The notes under the pieces were generated by a model that was not told where the DNA came from, did no database searches, and saw only the letters and a list, made by a program, of their open reading frames with translations. From assembly GCA_003116975.1 (NCBI GenBank), contig BGKB01000035.1:496001-560000 (forward strand): DNA of 64,000 nucleotides, in the 5' to 3' direction. Both the position numbers and the translations under genes were made by a program. Positions 38,229-48,941 of the stretch are shown here, piece after piece (within the stretch, counting starts at the first letter, position 1; every line of letters starts with the position of its first letter). Source of the DNA: Aurantiochytrium sp. KH105 (Eukaryota; Sar; Bigyra; Thraustochytrida; Thraustochytriidae).

Positions 38229-39395
38229 ATGGCGGCCATGACCGCTGGTGCAGAGCTTTGGCAGGCGCTGTGCGCCGCTCGCGAAGCCGCAGAAGCGCCA
38301 GCCAAGGCGGCTTCTGAGGAGGAGAATAGCGGCGCAAAGAGCGGGGCTGCGCCTGGGCCTGCGCCTGATGCGGAAGGCTTGCTGGCCAAGACGCAGTCTT
38401 GCCTCGACAAAGACCCAGAGAACGCGTCAAGCTACCAAGACGAGGAGTCCGGGGCGAGCGTGCTCATGGTGGCGTCTCAGCTGGGCCTCATTGAGGTGGT
38501 CAAGACGCTTTTGGAACGAGGTGCTCCATGGAATGCGCTGGACCGCAAGGGTCGATGTGCCGGTGAGTATGCTCTCGAGGCAGGTCATCAAGCTGTGGTG
38601 GACTTGCTCGTGGATCACGGCGTGCGTGCGGAAATGCTTTTGGGCGCCATCGAGAAACGCAAGCTCGAGCGAGGACCCATGGCTGCCAACGAGGACTATC
38701 TCAAGTCGAACGTGGAGTACACCTCGGATGAGCAAAAACTCATGGACCCGAACGGAGATGCCGTCATGATGGAATGGGAGCGTCCACTGATGCAGCTGCA
38801 CGCGCAAGTAATTTGCCAGCGAGGTGCACTCACTGCAGGAGAGAGCAGCGAGCAGACCCCAACAGGTGACGTTCTTAACGTTGGCTTTGGCATGGGCATT
38901 GTAGATTCATACATTCAGGAACACAAGCCTCGTCGGCACGTTATTATCGAAGCGCATCCCCAAGTGTACAAGCGCATGCTCGATGACGGCTGGGACAAAA
39001 AACCTGGCGTTGAGATTGTCTTTGGGCGCTGGCAAGACCACGTTGCCTCAATTGGCCAATTCGATGGGATCTTCTTTGACACGTATGGCGAGTACTATGC
39101 CGACCTCAAGGCTTTTCAAGACAACTTGCCCAGGCTGCTTCGGCCAAGTGGAGTGTATTCTTTTTTCAATGGTCTTTGTCCTCGCAACATTTTCTTTCAT
39201 GGCGTCTGTTGCCAGGTCGTGCAGTTGCAGCTCGACCACATGGGTATCGAGGCGAGCTTTCAGCCTTGCGAGCTCGAGGCTGATGCCAATGCTGACGATA
39301 CATGGCAAGGCGTCAAGCGTCGATACTGGTGGAATGACACATATTACCTGCCAATTTGCGTCATGCGTCCCACCACCGCGGCCACGGACGCATGA
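38229..39395 (+). CDS. RMT2: Protein arginine N5-methyltransferase, Rmt2 type
   Basis: 388 residues from the ATG at 38229 (yeast Rmt2 is 412). The frame is open upstream to 38067, but that part does not look like the family. Residues about 60-150 hold ankyrin-like repeats (GASVLMVASQLGLIEVVKTL, then AGEYALEAGHQAVVDLLVDH). The catalytic region follows: GDVLNVGFGMGIVDSYIQE is the SAM-binding motif, then VIIEAHPQVYKRMLDDGW, IVFGRWQD and FDGIFFDTYGEYYADL. These match Rmt2 and the related guanidinoacetate methyltransferase fold. Yeast Rmt2 modifies the delta nitrogen of an arginine in ribosomal protein L12; the same target here is an inference. AATAAA follows the stop by 31 bases. Confidence 0.9.
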   Translation: MAAMTAGAELWQALCAAREAAEAPAKAASEEENSGAKSGAAPGPAPDAEGLLAKTQSCLDKDPENASSYQDEESGASVLMVASQLGLIEVVKTLLERGAPWNALDRKGRCAGEYALEAGHQAVVDLLVDHGVRAEMLLGAIEKRKLERGPMAANEDYLKSNVEYTSDEQKLMDPNGDAVMMEWERPLMQLHAQVICQRGALTAGESSEQTPTGDVLNVGFGMGIVDSYIQEHKPRRHVIIEAHPQVYKRMLDDGWDKKPGVEIVFGRWQDHVASIGQFDGIFFDTYGEYYADLKAFQDNLPRLLRPSGVYSFFNGLCPRNIFFHGVCCQVVQLQLDHMGIEASFQPCELEADANADDTWQGVKRRYWWNDTYYLPICVMRPTTAATDA

Positions 39396-39425
39396 GTGAG
39401 TGGGTTTCTTTCAACTACAAACAAA

Positions 39426-39431
39426 AATAAA
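39426..39431 (+). terminator. Candidate polyadenylation signal of the Rmt2-like gene
   Basis: AATAAA 31 bases after the stop codon; a second AATAAA lies at 39568-39573. Confidence 0.5.
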
Positions 39432-40923
39432 GAAAGAGAGAAGGAAAGAATGTAATGATGCCTTCTTGCACCAACCAATCACATATATATACACGACCGA
39501 TCAGCCCCTGGGAGACAGTATAAACAAAGAAAAGGAAGATTTTAGGATTTCCTCGTGGTAGTAAAGTAATAAACAGTGTGGCCGTTGACGGACGGCATTA
39601 TGCAGACGGGGTTATCTCTTGCAAGCACTTTTACGCGCGCTGACGACTGCAAATTTAATGCGTGATCATACACGCGCACCCTCGTCCGCGTGCGTACTGC
39701 ACTCCCGAGATCCAAGCTGGACCGAATTGTTGATCGCAGTCGGCTGCGGCTGCCGCTGCCGGTGCTGTGTCTGGCTCTTTCATTGGAACGGCCAAATAAT
39801 GCGTCAACCTCCCCGGTTCAGGGAGATCGTGGTTCGCGGACCGACTCGCAGTCGCCATGGTCGGTGTTGAACCAAAAAACCAAGGACACCCTGTGCTACC
39901 TTCTGCAGCTGCAGATGGCACTGCAAAGACCGCAGCTATAATCGGAAGCTGCAGCTCGAGAAAATGACGCCATCCTTGATTCAGAGGCACGAGGTGTGTC
40001 CATCCCATCACCGGTGTAGCCATGGCAAGCAACCACAGCTGGTCAGCTGCAGCGAGCTTCGGGACCTTGATCCATCCTATCTACCATGGCCACCACTAGA
40101 ATTCACCGCTGCCGCGTGCGCGCGCGCGCGTCTGCGCCGTGTCCTTTGTTGTTTTGTCCCGAGCGGCAGAAACGCAAGCTGCCGGCAGCGGCAGCGGCGC
40201 CTCGCTATCGCTCTCAACTTGCCTTCACTATCGCCCCGCCCCGCCGCCGCCGCCGCTCGCCTTCTTTCTTCTTCTCCAAGGCATGTATCTCGCAGCGACA
40301 TACATTTCCAACACCCACCACCTCCGCGGACTCTACCTCACCTCCGGGGACGAATGGCGGGTCGGAGCGCAATTTTCCCATGAGCCCTCGCCGTTCCTTT
40401 CAATCTTTCCACGCCCGGAGCGGCAGCTGCACCTGGCAGTGGCCATGGCTGCTGCTGCTGCAGCTGCTGCTGCTGCTGCTGCTGCGGCACTCTCCTCTCT
40501 CCTGGCCCGGCGTGGCCTCGCCTCTTTCTCTCGGAGCTGCCACAGCTCCACCGCCAGCGTCTCGAGGCAGCCCCACAGCTCGCACTCGGGACTTGTCTTT
40601 GGGGCGGCTTGTGCACCGCCTTCCTTGCTTGGGCCAAAGAACCGCCTCACCTCTAGAAACTCGCGACCTCCGCTCGGCTCGGCTCGGCCGGCGCGGCCAG
40701 CCTGTGCCAGGAACGGAGAACGAGGTCCTGGCCTTCCTCGCTTGCTCGCTGCAGCATCGTCCCGGCTGGCCCTCCTCGAGATCTGTGCTGCAAGCTCGAG
40801 TCGCCTCGCGCCACGCGGCGGCGTGGGCCTTATTCATTCAGGTCGTGCATCCATCCAACCAGCCAGAGCGAGCTCGACTTTCCTGCTCGCACCAAGAGCC
40901 CGCCCGCGCTCGGTTCCTCGCTT

Positions 40924-40967
40924 GCAGCTGCCACTGCTGCTGGCTGCAGCTGCCACTGCTGCTGGCT
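40924..40967. repeat. Perfect 22-bp tandem duplication
   Basis: Two adjacent identical 22-base units starting GCAGCTGCCACTGC. Confidence 0.92.
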
Positions 40968-41963
40968 GCAGCCGCACCGCCCGCCCTCCTCCGTCGATAC
41001 CGCCGTCGCTGCGGCCGCGCCGAGGGAGGTCGGAGCCACGCAGACTGTGCGCGAGGCTTTCTGCGCCATGCCTGGAAGTGTAGCTCGTTGCCACCGCGCC
41101 CGGAGCAGCGCAAGTATCGCCGCGGTCGCACAAGCCTCCGAGGTTTGCGACATTTATCACAGGCCTGCGCCCCGTCCCATCATGAACAATCCCTCGGCCG
41201 CGCCGGCCGCGCGGGAGGACACGGAGACCGCCGTGCACAGGGACAAGCGCTCCTCGAGCGCGGGCGTGGCCGATGGGCGTGGCGCACCCTTACTCACTAA
41301 TACCTGTGTGGCCTTTCCGGCAGCAACAACGGCGACAGCAACCGCGACGGCGACAGCAACAGCGGCAGCAGCGGCAGCAGCGACAGCAACAGCGGCAGAG
41401 GGAGCGGAGAGGGAAGCACGCGGGCAAGGAGAAGGCCGACGCGGAAGGCCGCGACGCCGGCAGCAGGCAGAGAGAGGCTGGACTCGTTCTCGTTCGGCGG
41501 GAGGCCGCGATGGCTGCCTGCCGAGTTGGCCGGTTTTTACGCGGCGCAAGCGGGGCGGGCTTAGCTCGCTCGGGAGCGCAAATGATGCCTGGCAGATGCC
41601 TGGCTCGGCGTGGCGAGTCGTGGTCGGCGGTGATGGAGGGGGGAAAGCGTGGATGAGCGTGCTGCAGGTGGCAGCCAGCCGGCCACCATTGGCCACAGCC
41701 AAGTGTTGACACGCACGGTGGTTGGATGGTCGGTTTCTGGCGCGCTGGCTAGCGCTGGTCTCTGCACTGTTGTATAGTGCCAATATATGCATCGGGCGAC
41801 AGCGGCAGCGGCGTGGCGCGCGGCGAGGCGAGGCGTGGCGTGTCCGAAGTGGCAGCCACAGCCAGCAACTCAAGCAAGGTGGCCCAAGAGCAGCAGCTGC
41901 AGCAGCTGCAGACCCAGCTAACAAGTGGATGTGAAGAACTAACGATCGATCGGTCGGTCGATT

Positions 41964-41991
41964 GAACGAACGAACGAACGAACGAACGAAC
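41964..41991. repeat. (GAAC)7 microsatellite
   Basis: Seven uninterrupted GAAC units, preceded by GATC/GGTC dispersed palindromic sequence. Confidence 0.92.
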
Positions 41992-43275
41992 TAACAGTAA
42001 CAACTCGTGTCCGTGCGGCCAACAGCAACAAGAACAACAGCAAGCTGCAGCTGCAGCTGAGGCCTCCAGGTCCAAACTGCCAGGCACGAGGCATCTATAT
42101 ATCTCCGTCGGGTTTCATTCAGCCCTTCGTTCCGTTGACGGCGCTTTGCGCGCCGACAGCAGCTCGGTTTCTTGCTTGCTTGCTTGCTTGGCGTGCTTGT
42201 TGCTGCCGCAGACCGGGCCGCTCGCCAAGCTGTACGGCGGCGGCCTCGGCCGACTGCGATCGAAATTCTGCAGACAGTCTTGGTCGCCGTCGAGGTATAA
42301 CAGAACGTAGGCCCATAACTTAACATCATCCATCACCACCGCGCCATTCCATCAACAGCAGAAAAACACAACCCGGAGAATTCGCAGTAAGCAGGCAGCA
42401 GAAATCGAGGCCCACCGCGGTCCAGGCTTGCTTTCCGGTCGCGCCCTGGCGAGCAAGCCGCTGCTTGCTCGCTGCCGCGCGCAGTTCTCAATTCCGCGCC
42501 GCGGGACCCGGCCCGCCCGCGCGCCCCTCCCCGCCCCGACCCCCGCGCGTCGCAGCAGCGCGGCGAGGCGGCGAGGCGTGCGGCGAGGCGTGCGCCTGTG
42601 ACGAGAGCGGGGCTCACGAACCTCAACGAGCTCATCGCGCAGCAACGGCGATCGAACCACTCTCTCGCTCCGGCCGCTCCGCGAGACTGCGACCGCGACG
42701 AGCGCGCGAGACTGCGAGCGCGCACACGTCCGTGCGTCCGTGCGTGCGCGCCCGGCGCTCGCAGCGGCGGCGGAGAAGGCGGCAGCGCTGGCGCAGACGG
42801 GATCTCGTCGCAGCTCATTTCTCCATCCATCTCAGCCCGTGCCGTCTCGTCGACCTCGCCGGACCGCCCCGCGAGGGGACAGCGCGGCGAGGGCGAGGCG
42901 GCCCGAGGCAGAGCCGCTCGGAGCGGAGCGGAGGCGGGGTCGGCGGCCTGCGTGGTCGGTTTCTCCCGCGCTCGTGAGCAGAGCGGAGCAGCGAGTTCGG
43001 GTTCTTGGCCTTGAGCAGGGCGCAAGGCGAGGCGCCGCAGTTCTTCCCTTTTTTCTGCACGCGGCGCAGCGCACGCGCACCGGGCAGAGGGCAGAGCGGA
43101 GCAGCGCGGAGCAGAGCAGACGGCAGGAGTTTCGTGCAAGGAAGCCAAGCCGAGCAAAGCCCGAAAGGCCCGTGCGTGAGAGTGCGCGTGCACGTCGAAG
43201 GCGCCGGTGCTCGGAAAGAGACACGGCAGACTCACTTCATCTCCGACCTCGCGAGGCGTCGCTCGCAAGGCATCG

Positions 43276-43326
43276 CTCGCTTGCTTGCTCGCTTGCTTGC
43301 CCGCTTGCTTGCTTGCTTGCTTGCTT
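43276..43326. repeat. (GCTT)n repeat with interruptions
   Basis: About twelve GCTT/GCTC/GCCC units across 51 bases. Confidence 0.85.
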
Positions 43327-43800
43327 ACGCGGACGTGCGGAACGAGCTGCCTCCGCACGAGCGAGCGGAGAGCGAGGGGGTAAAGCGCAGGCAAGGGTCC
43401 GTGTCCAGCGCCCTCGCGACGCGAAAAGGCAGGAAAGCTCGCGGAGCAAGGGGCGGGGCGCCGAATCGAGGAGGCGAACCTTTTGTTGCCGCTGCGCCCG
43501 AACCCCGCCCGGGAAGGCAGCCAGGCAGGTCGACAGGCAGGCAGCCAGGCAAGCGCGCGCGGGCCGCGTTCAGACCGCGAGCTAGCGCGCTGCAAGAGCA
43601 GAGACCTCCGGCGCGAGCTTCGGTAGCGTGCGCAGAGTCCGCGTTGAACTCGGCGAGCTTTTTCGCTCGCTCGCATTCCCTTGCCCCAGGCATCTCCGCA
43701 TCAACGCAGGGAGACCGAGACCGAAACCGAAACCCAAAGCGGCAGTGAGTGCGCGCGCAAGCAGAGAGAAGAGCGAAAGGGCACTGCACAGAAAGGCAAA

Positions 43801-43843
43801 GTAAGGCAAGGCAAAGCAAAGCAAGGCAAGGCAAGGCAAGGTA
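43801..43843. repeat. (GCAAG/GCAAA)n pentamer repeat
   Basis: About eight GGCAA or AGCAA pentamers in a row. Confidence 0.85.
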
Positions 43844-44682
43844 GGCGGGCAGGTCTCACGCCGGCCGCCTTGTCCGTGAAGCGCGCGTAGGCTCCGTCGA
43901 GGGCGAGGTGACCGATCCTCGGCTATTTGTGGGAAAGAACGCGCTGCGGGGCATCGCTGCGGTGAGGACACCGCTGTTGTGATTTTAGCCGGGCCCAGCC
44001 CCCGGGGGAACGAGAAGAAGACAAGCGGGAGAAAGCCGTCGCGCCTGGGCGGGCGGGCGACCGAGCTTGAGAAGGGCCCAAGACAAGGCGAGGCCCGCAA
44101 GCGGGGCGAGCAAGCAGCAGGTCGGGCAAGAAAAGAACTCCGCCCCGAACCGGTCTCTTGCGATTGCACCTTCTCTCCTTGCTTGCGGCGTACGCTCGAG
44201 GAGAGGGAGCGGGACCGCGCAGTCCCGGATTATCCGGGCGAGATCTTGCCGGGCGACCGACTGAACGAACGACCTGGTTCCTTTCCAGCGCGCAGGGGAA
44301 GCTGCGCCCGACGGCCGGTCTCGCGGACGACGCTTGGCCTGGCTCGCGCGGCTTGGTGCCTAGTCGCGCAGACCCTGGCCTCTTCGTTTCCTGGGACCGC
44401 GTTCGGGCCCGAGCAAACGAGGGAGAGTGAGAGTGAGAGCGAAAGAGACATACAGACAGTCAGTCAGACTCCAGCGGAGAGCGGGGACGTATATCGACCC
44501 TTTTGGAGAAGTCCTTGGTACTGCACTGCGACCGCCTGTAAGAGAGTGTGCCGCGTCCGTTCAGTTGGTCCGGCAACAAAACCCCGAATATATTGTGGCA
44601 ATCTAGTCGAATCGAGTCGAGTCGAGTCGAGTCTTGTCTTTGGGAGGCTCAGTCGTGATTTTGTCTGACGTGGGCGCCACAA

Positions 44683-44734
44683 ATGAAGCGTACGCGTACA
44701 ACCACTCCTAGAGCTCGCCAGCAGCAGCAGCAGC

Positions 44735-44786
<52 letters not shown>

Positions 44787-46692
44787 GAATGCTTCCTCTG
44801 CAAAGCGACAGCGCCAGTCCACAAGCTCACAAAGTGCTCCAACCGAATCATCATCCATGTATGCCACCTCGTATGCCCCGGAAAGCCAACAGCAGCCTGA
44901 CGGAGCATGGCCTCCTTCGCAACGTTCCCGCCAGCACAATTTCGCCCCCACGCTTCGCAACGCTGCTAGTAGTGGCGCCGCAACTCGCACCAGCTCGAGT
45001 AGCAGCTCTTCGAGTGGCGATGCCACAAGTTCTGAAAATGCTTCACAAACAACAAAGGGCAAGTCCGTGCGCCGCAGGTGGACACCAGAGGAGGATGAGC
45101 TCTTGAGGCGCGCTGTGAAAAAGTATAATTGCCAGCAATGGAAGAAAATTGCAACGGAGGTCCCGGGAAGGTCCCATGTGCAATGTCTTCAGCGCTGGAA
45201 CAAATCACTTGATCCAGATGTCATCAAGGGCCGATGGACCACAGAGGAAGACAATCTTCTTCTGGACATTGTCGCTAAAAATCCCCACATGAAGAATTGG
45301 GGATTCGCAGCAAAGTACATTCCGGGCAGATCCGCCAAACAGTGCAGAGAGCGATATCTGAATCATCTCAATCCAACCATCCGTAGAGATGCATGGACAG
45401 CCGAAGAAGACGCTTTCATCCTGGAGGCCCAGCAGCGACTCGGTAACAAGTGGTCCGAAATCGCGTCATACCTTCCTGGTCGGACCGAAGCAGGGATCAA
45501 GACACGTCTAAAACTTTTGCACCAGTCACCCAAACCCCCGCAGCTGCCTCCGCCGCAGCCCCCACCGCGAGCACCTCCGGACCCGGCCATACAGGGAGCC
45601 TCTTCCTCATCCTCTTTATCTTCGTCTTCGTCAGCAACTGCCTCTTCGGCCTCGAGACCTCTGTCTGATTTGAGGCCTTTGTCCGCCCACTCGTCAATGC
45701 ACTCGCCCCACATGCCGACACAGAATCAAGATCTGCAGACACAGACGCTCGAAGAAAAGGGCCCGCGCGTGAGCCCTTCGACAAGTGACGGCCTCCAGAT
45801 CTCACCGATTGGGTCCTTTGTTGCAGACGATCAACTGTTCTATCTTGCGCCGCCCTTGGAGCACACAGTAACCTCGCATCCATCGTCGCTTTCCCTTCAT
45901 GGGGCAGTGCAAGAGCCATCGGGTCGTTTGCCCGGGACTGAATACGCGGTAGACCCCTCTTCTTCGATGCTGTTGTCGTCGTCCTCGTCCTCGTCCTCGT
46001 CGTCCTCATCCTCGTCCTCTTCACATCGGCCTCTTATGGCATACGAACAAGGGCAGGTGTATCAAGAAGTGTCTCAGCCAGGCCATCTTTCTGGTTCTTC
46101 GCAATCATACCCGGCAGCAGAGCCAGCCCTGATGCCTGAATTCCCTCGTTTCAGACATCAAGCAGAGCATCTTCCGCGCCACCACACCACATCTGCGCCC
46201 TCACCCCAAACAGAGAGTGTTTCGAGCGGAGCTCGCGTCGAGTCGCACACGCAAACAGCCATGTCACAAGCGCCTTTGCCCTGGTCTACGCAAGAAGCAT
46301 GGACAAACTCTCCCCCGACCCCACGGCATAGTCCAAGGCTATCCCCTCCTTTGTCTCCCTCATATGGTGCACGAAGCGGCATGCTGCCACCGTTGCTGGA
46401 ACTTCCGCAGTCCTCGGCCCCCCCTTCTTTCTTGTCGACTTCGGCACCATCAGAGACCACCATGTACCAGCTTCGGCCACAATACCCCATGCAATCAAGC
46501 AGAATGGAGTACGCGCATTCGAATCAATACCCGAATCAAGACATAGCTTTGCAGGACGATAGAGCATACTTGGCTCAGCACCAGCAAGGCGATATGTCTC
46601 GAGATCAGTATTCATACGGCACTGGAAATCCGGCGTCATCGTCATCTTTGCATCACGATCAATCGCAGGGTTTCAAAAAGGAGCGCTACTGA
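44683..46692 (+). CDS. Three-repeat (3R) MYB transcription factor with polyglutamine tract
   Basis: 669 residues. An N-terminal run of 23 Gln (13-35) is coded first by CAG, then by a long pure CAA stretch. Three MYB repeats occupy about 129-177 (RRRWTPEEDELLRRAVKK, then QQWKKIATEVPGRSHVQC), 182-232 (GRWTTEEDNLLLDIVAKN) and 236-282 (AWTAEEDAFILEAQQRLGNK). All carry the regularly spaced Trp residues. The third repeat ends AGIKTRLKLL instead of the animal AIKNHWNS, so DNA recognition may differ. Poly-Ser runs and a Pro/Gln/Ser-rich tail make up the rest. Members of this family in animals and plants regulate G2/M genes. It is convergent with the kelch-b561 gene. The ATG at 44683 is the first in frame. 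Confidence 0.88.
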
Positions 46693-47007
46693 TCTATTTC
46701 TTCCAATCAGCTCAGTCTTTGACCACGAAAATGGAGCAAGGCCACCATGAGCCCACTTATTGAATTGTCGGCGAGCGAAATTCTCTTTTGCTTTCACGAG
46801 AAAGAAAATGGGATAAAGGGAACTCTCGCTGACGTCTGCATTGCCAAAGGCATGCTTTCTTTTCTTTTCTTTTCTTCATACCCACATGATGCTTTTACAA
46901 AATCACGTGGGTTCTTCATCAAGGTCCTGTCCTGTATATTTTCCTCTAGATTCACAAAATGACATTATCTCATCAAATTGACACATTTGTCTTGAGTGAC
47001 GGTTTTT

Positions 47008-47013
47008 TTTATT
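47008..47013 (-). terminator. Candidate polyadenylation signal of the kelch-b561 gene
   Basis: AATAAA on the minus strand about 170 bases past the stop codon, beside a T-rich stretch. Confidence 0.35.
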
Positions 47014-47082
47014 TTTGTTTTTTTCCGGTCACGTTGTTCGTGATGACGCCAGTGACTCTTCCTTCGATGTTCCGAAAATGTG

Positions 47083-47088
47083 AATAAA
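47083..47088 (+). terminator. Candidate polyadenylation signal of the MYB gene
   Basis: AATAAA on the plus strand about 390 bases past the MYB stop codon. Confidence 0.35.
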
Positions 47089-47180
47089 TTATATCGGAAT
47101 TCCAGTGATATGTCTTCATCGCATCAAGCTCGAGCGTTCTCCGCAGATAATTGTTGTAAGGCAGTCAAATCTTTCTTCGC

Positions 47181-48941
47181 TTAGGACTTTTCAAGTTGTC
47201 CATTAGGGATACTTGCGGGAGGGTTGGTTGCCTCGCCAGAATTGCGCTCGCGCTGGAACTTGAAGACGCTGAATACAATCGTTGCAAGCACGTAAAACGC
47301 AAACCAAAGGGTGTAGATGATAAAAGCTGGGGTAGATGCCGACTGGACAAAGAGAATTCCAATGAAAATGTTGACGAACCCAAGCACAAGGGCCAGGCGG
47401 CCCATGTTCTTGTGAGCGAGCTCCCAGATCTTTCGGCCCGTTGAAGCAAGGCCAGTCGTAGGATCAGTCTTGTGCGGACGACACAATGCGTTGAGAGGCT
47501 GCAAAAGCCCAAGACCCATCACCACGACACCAATGACGGCATGAGCGCGTGCCAAGAAATGTCCGCCAGCAACCATGAGAAAGGCAATGATGAGACCAGC
47601 GACGGCCGCCACGATGCCCAGCGTATTCAGCGCGCGATGCAAGTGGAACCAAAGTGGATCCCAATCACGACCAAAACGAGCAATAAAGACGCCGAGAGGA
47701 ATGAAGAAACCCCATCCCAGTCCCATGAGTGTGAAATGTGCAACACGCCATGCTGGAATCGGATCATCGTTGCACTCGAGCGACTCGAGCGACTGTAAGG
47801 CTGCAAAGGTTGACCCATACGAAAGGCGCCAGAGAGATGTGGACGTGGCCACTTGCAGGTACAGATCGCCATTCATTGTTGCCATCGAGGACTGCGCCGC
47901 CGGTTGGGACGGCACCTCTGTACCAGCGCCTTGTGCAAGATCAACTTGTTTCCACAAGTCGTTGTCGAGCGCGCTGCTCAAGGTGTTTAGTTGCCCTGGG
48001 GCATCCTGCGAAACCAGCACGCCACCAGCGCCACCATAGAGGAAAAACGTTCCATCGCCCAAGCTTGAATCGGCTGCCATGGCGCCAAAGTTGCGTCCAT
48101 GCAGACAGGTTGGGCCAGGGCCCCGCCACGTTCCTGTGGCGCTGGTGGCTGTTGCTGAGAGGCCTTCCACTTCGAGAATCCAAGATTCGCTGCTCGGACA
48201 AGGTCCATATCCACCAGATCCGCAGCCGCCGTACATTGCGAGGAGGGCTTCATCTGGCGCCGACGCAGGGTTGAGCGCAGCACTTGCCACCAGGCATCGA
48301 GGCGTGGGGATGTCGCTGTCACTCGTGTCAATGGAGAGCCACTGCATGTCGCTAAGACGAAGCGCAAAGCTGTCGTCGAGGCGTTCGCGGGTATCGAATC
48401 CGTGACTCACAAGCAAATAGTCTTGACCTTGCACCGTTGTGAGCCCTCCTGCCATACCGTAGCGCGAACCAGGCGAGCCTGCAGTTGTGCCGTCAAGCAC
48501 TTGGGTCCAAACGCCAGAGACAAGATCGAGGGTCCAAACGTCATTGTAGACCTCGAGGTCAGGCGTCTGGCCACCAAAGATGATCAGTCTGCCTGTGTCG
48601 TCGTCGACACCGCCGACGAGCGAGAATCGGGAAGTAGGGCCCTCATTAGCACTGGCCACGATGCGCCAGCTCTCCGAGACAGTGTCAAAGATGTACGCTG
48701 CCGCGCTTTCGTCGTCTTCATCGACTGCTCCGGTCACGACTCCACCAAAGAGCACAAGGGATTGGTTCGAGGGCCACGGGGCCATGATGGCAAAGTGCCG
48801 GGCCGGCGGCGACATTCCATTGTTGATAAGTTGAACCTCTTCCCATGTAGGGGTCTGCGCTGTGGCGCCTCCAATGAGCGTCGCCAGCGCTGCCAGAAGA
48901 GGCACGAGGCGATAACGGGAGTACATGGCTTTGGCCCTCAA
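47181..48941 (-). CDS. Secreted-side kelch protein fused to a cytochrome b561-like membrane domain
   Basis: 586 residues. A signal peptide covers about 1-28 (LVPLLAALATLIGGATAQ); a second ATG at 48926 gives a tidier one. Residues about 30-380 are kelch-type beta-propeller repeats: LVLFGGVV, RLIIFGGQTPDLEVYNDVWT, LLAMYGGC and TFFLYGGAGG. Residues about 400-565 contain five to six membrane helices of cytochrome b561 type. Candidate haem ligands are His402 (HFTLMGLGWGFFIPLG), His433 or His435, His467 (HAVIGVVVMGLGLLQP) and His510 (AHKNMGRLALVLG), placed as in b561 proteins. Such proteins move electrons across a membrane, often from ascorbate. Here the usual DOMON partner is replaced by a propeller. 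It shares a 1.6-kb divergent spacer with VTC1. Confidence 0.82.
   Translation of the reverse strand: MRAKAMYSRYRLVPLLAALATLIGGATAQTPTWEEVQLINNGMSPPARHFAIMAPWPSNQSLVLFGGVVTGAVDEDDESAAAYIFDTVSESWRIVASANEGPTSRFSLVGGVDDDTGRLIIFGGQTPDLEVYNDVWTLDLVSGVWTQVLDGTTAGSPGSRYGMAGGLTTVQGQDYLLVSHGFDTRERLDDSFALRLSDMQWLSIDTSDSDIPTPRCLVASAALNPASAPDEALLAMYGGCGSGGYGPCPSSESWILEVEGLSATATSATGTWRGPGPTCLHGRNFGAMAADSSLGDGTFFLYGGAGGVLVSQDAPGQLNTLSSALDNDLWKQVDLAQGAGTEVPSQPAAQSSMATMNGDLYLQVATSTSLWRLSYGSTFAALQSLESLECNDDPIPAWRVAHFTLMGLGWGFFIPLGVFIARFGRDWDPLWFHLHRALNTLGIVAAVAGLIIAFLMVAGGHFLARAHAVIGVVVMGLGLLQPLNALCRPHKTDPTTGLASTGRKIWELAHKNMGRLALVLGFVNIFIGILFVQSASTPAFIIYTLWFAFYVLATIVFSVFKFQRERNSGEATNPPASIPNGQLEKS

Larger units (their letters stand above)
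39396..44682. other. 5.3-kb gene-free, repeat-rich block
   Basis: This is the longest stretch without a supported gene. The left end is the 3' flank of the Rmt2-like gene (AATAAA at 39426 and 39568). The rest is GC-rich with dense simple repeats: GCAGCTG-type runs, a 22-base duplication at 40924-40967, GGCAACAGC-type runs at 41321-41398, GAAC, GCTT, GCAAG and GAGTC repeats. Many open frames occur on both strands (one minus-strand frame is 447 codons), but all are Arg/Ala/Ser/Pro-rich without family resemblance. The right end must contain the MYB promoter and 5' UTR. Confidence 0.5.
46693..47180. other. Convergent 3' flanks of MYB and kelch-b561 genes
   Basis: 488 AT-rich bases. Candidate AATAAA signals are at 47083-47088 (plus) for MYB and 47008-47013 (minus) for the kelch gene. 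If both are used, the two transcripts overlap at their 3' ends. No gene is seen. Confidence 0.55.

Noticed and set aside
42333-43676. 447-codon minus-strand open frame
   Set aside because: Composition is Arg/Ala/Ser/Pro with Gln-Ala-Ser-Lys repeats from a GCTT microsatellite. Overlapping frames of similar length exist on the other strand and no family is matched.
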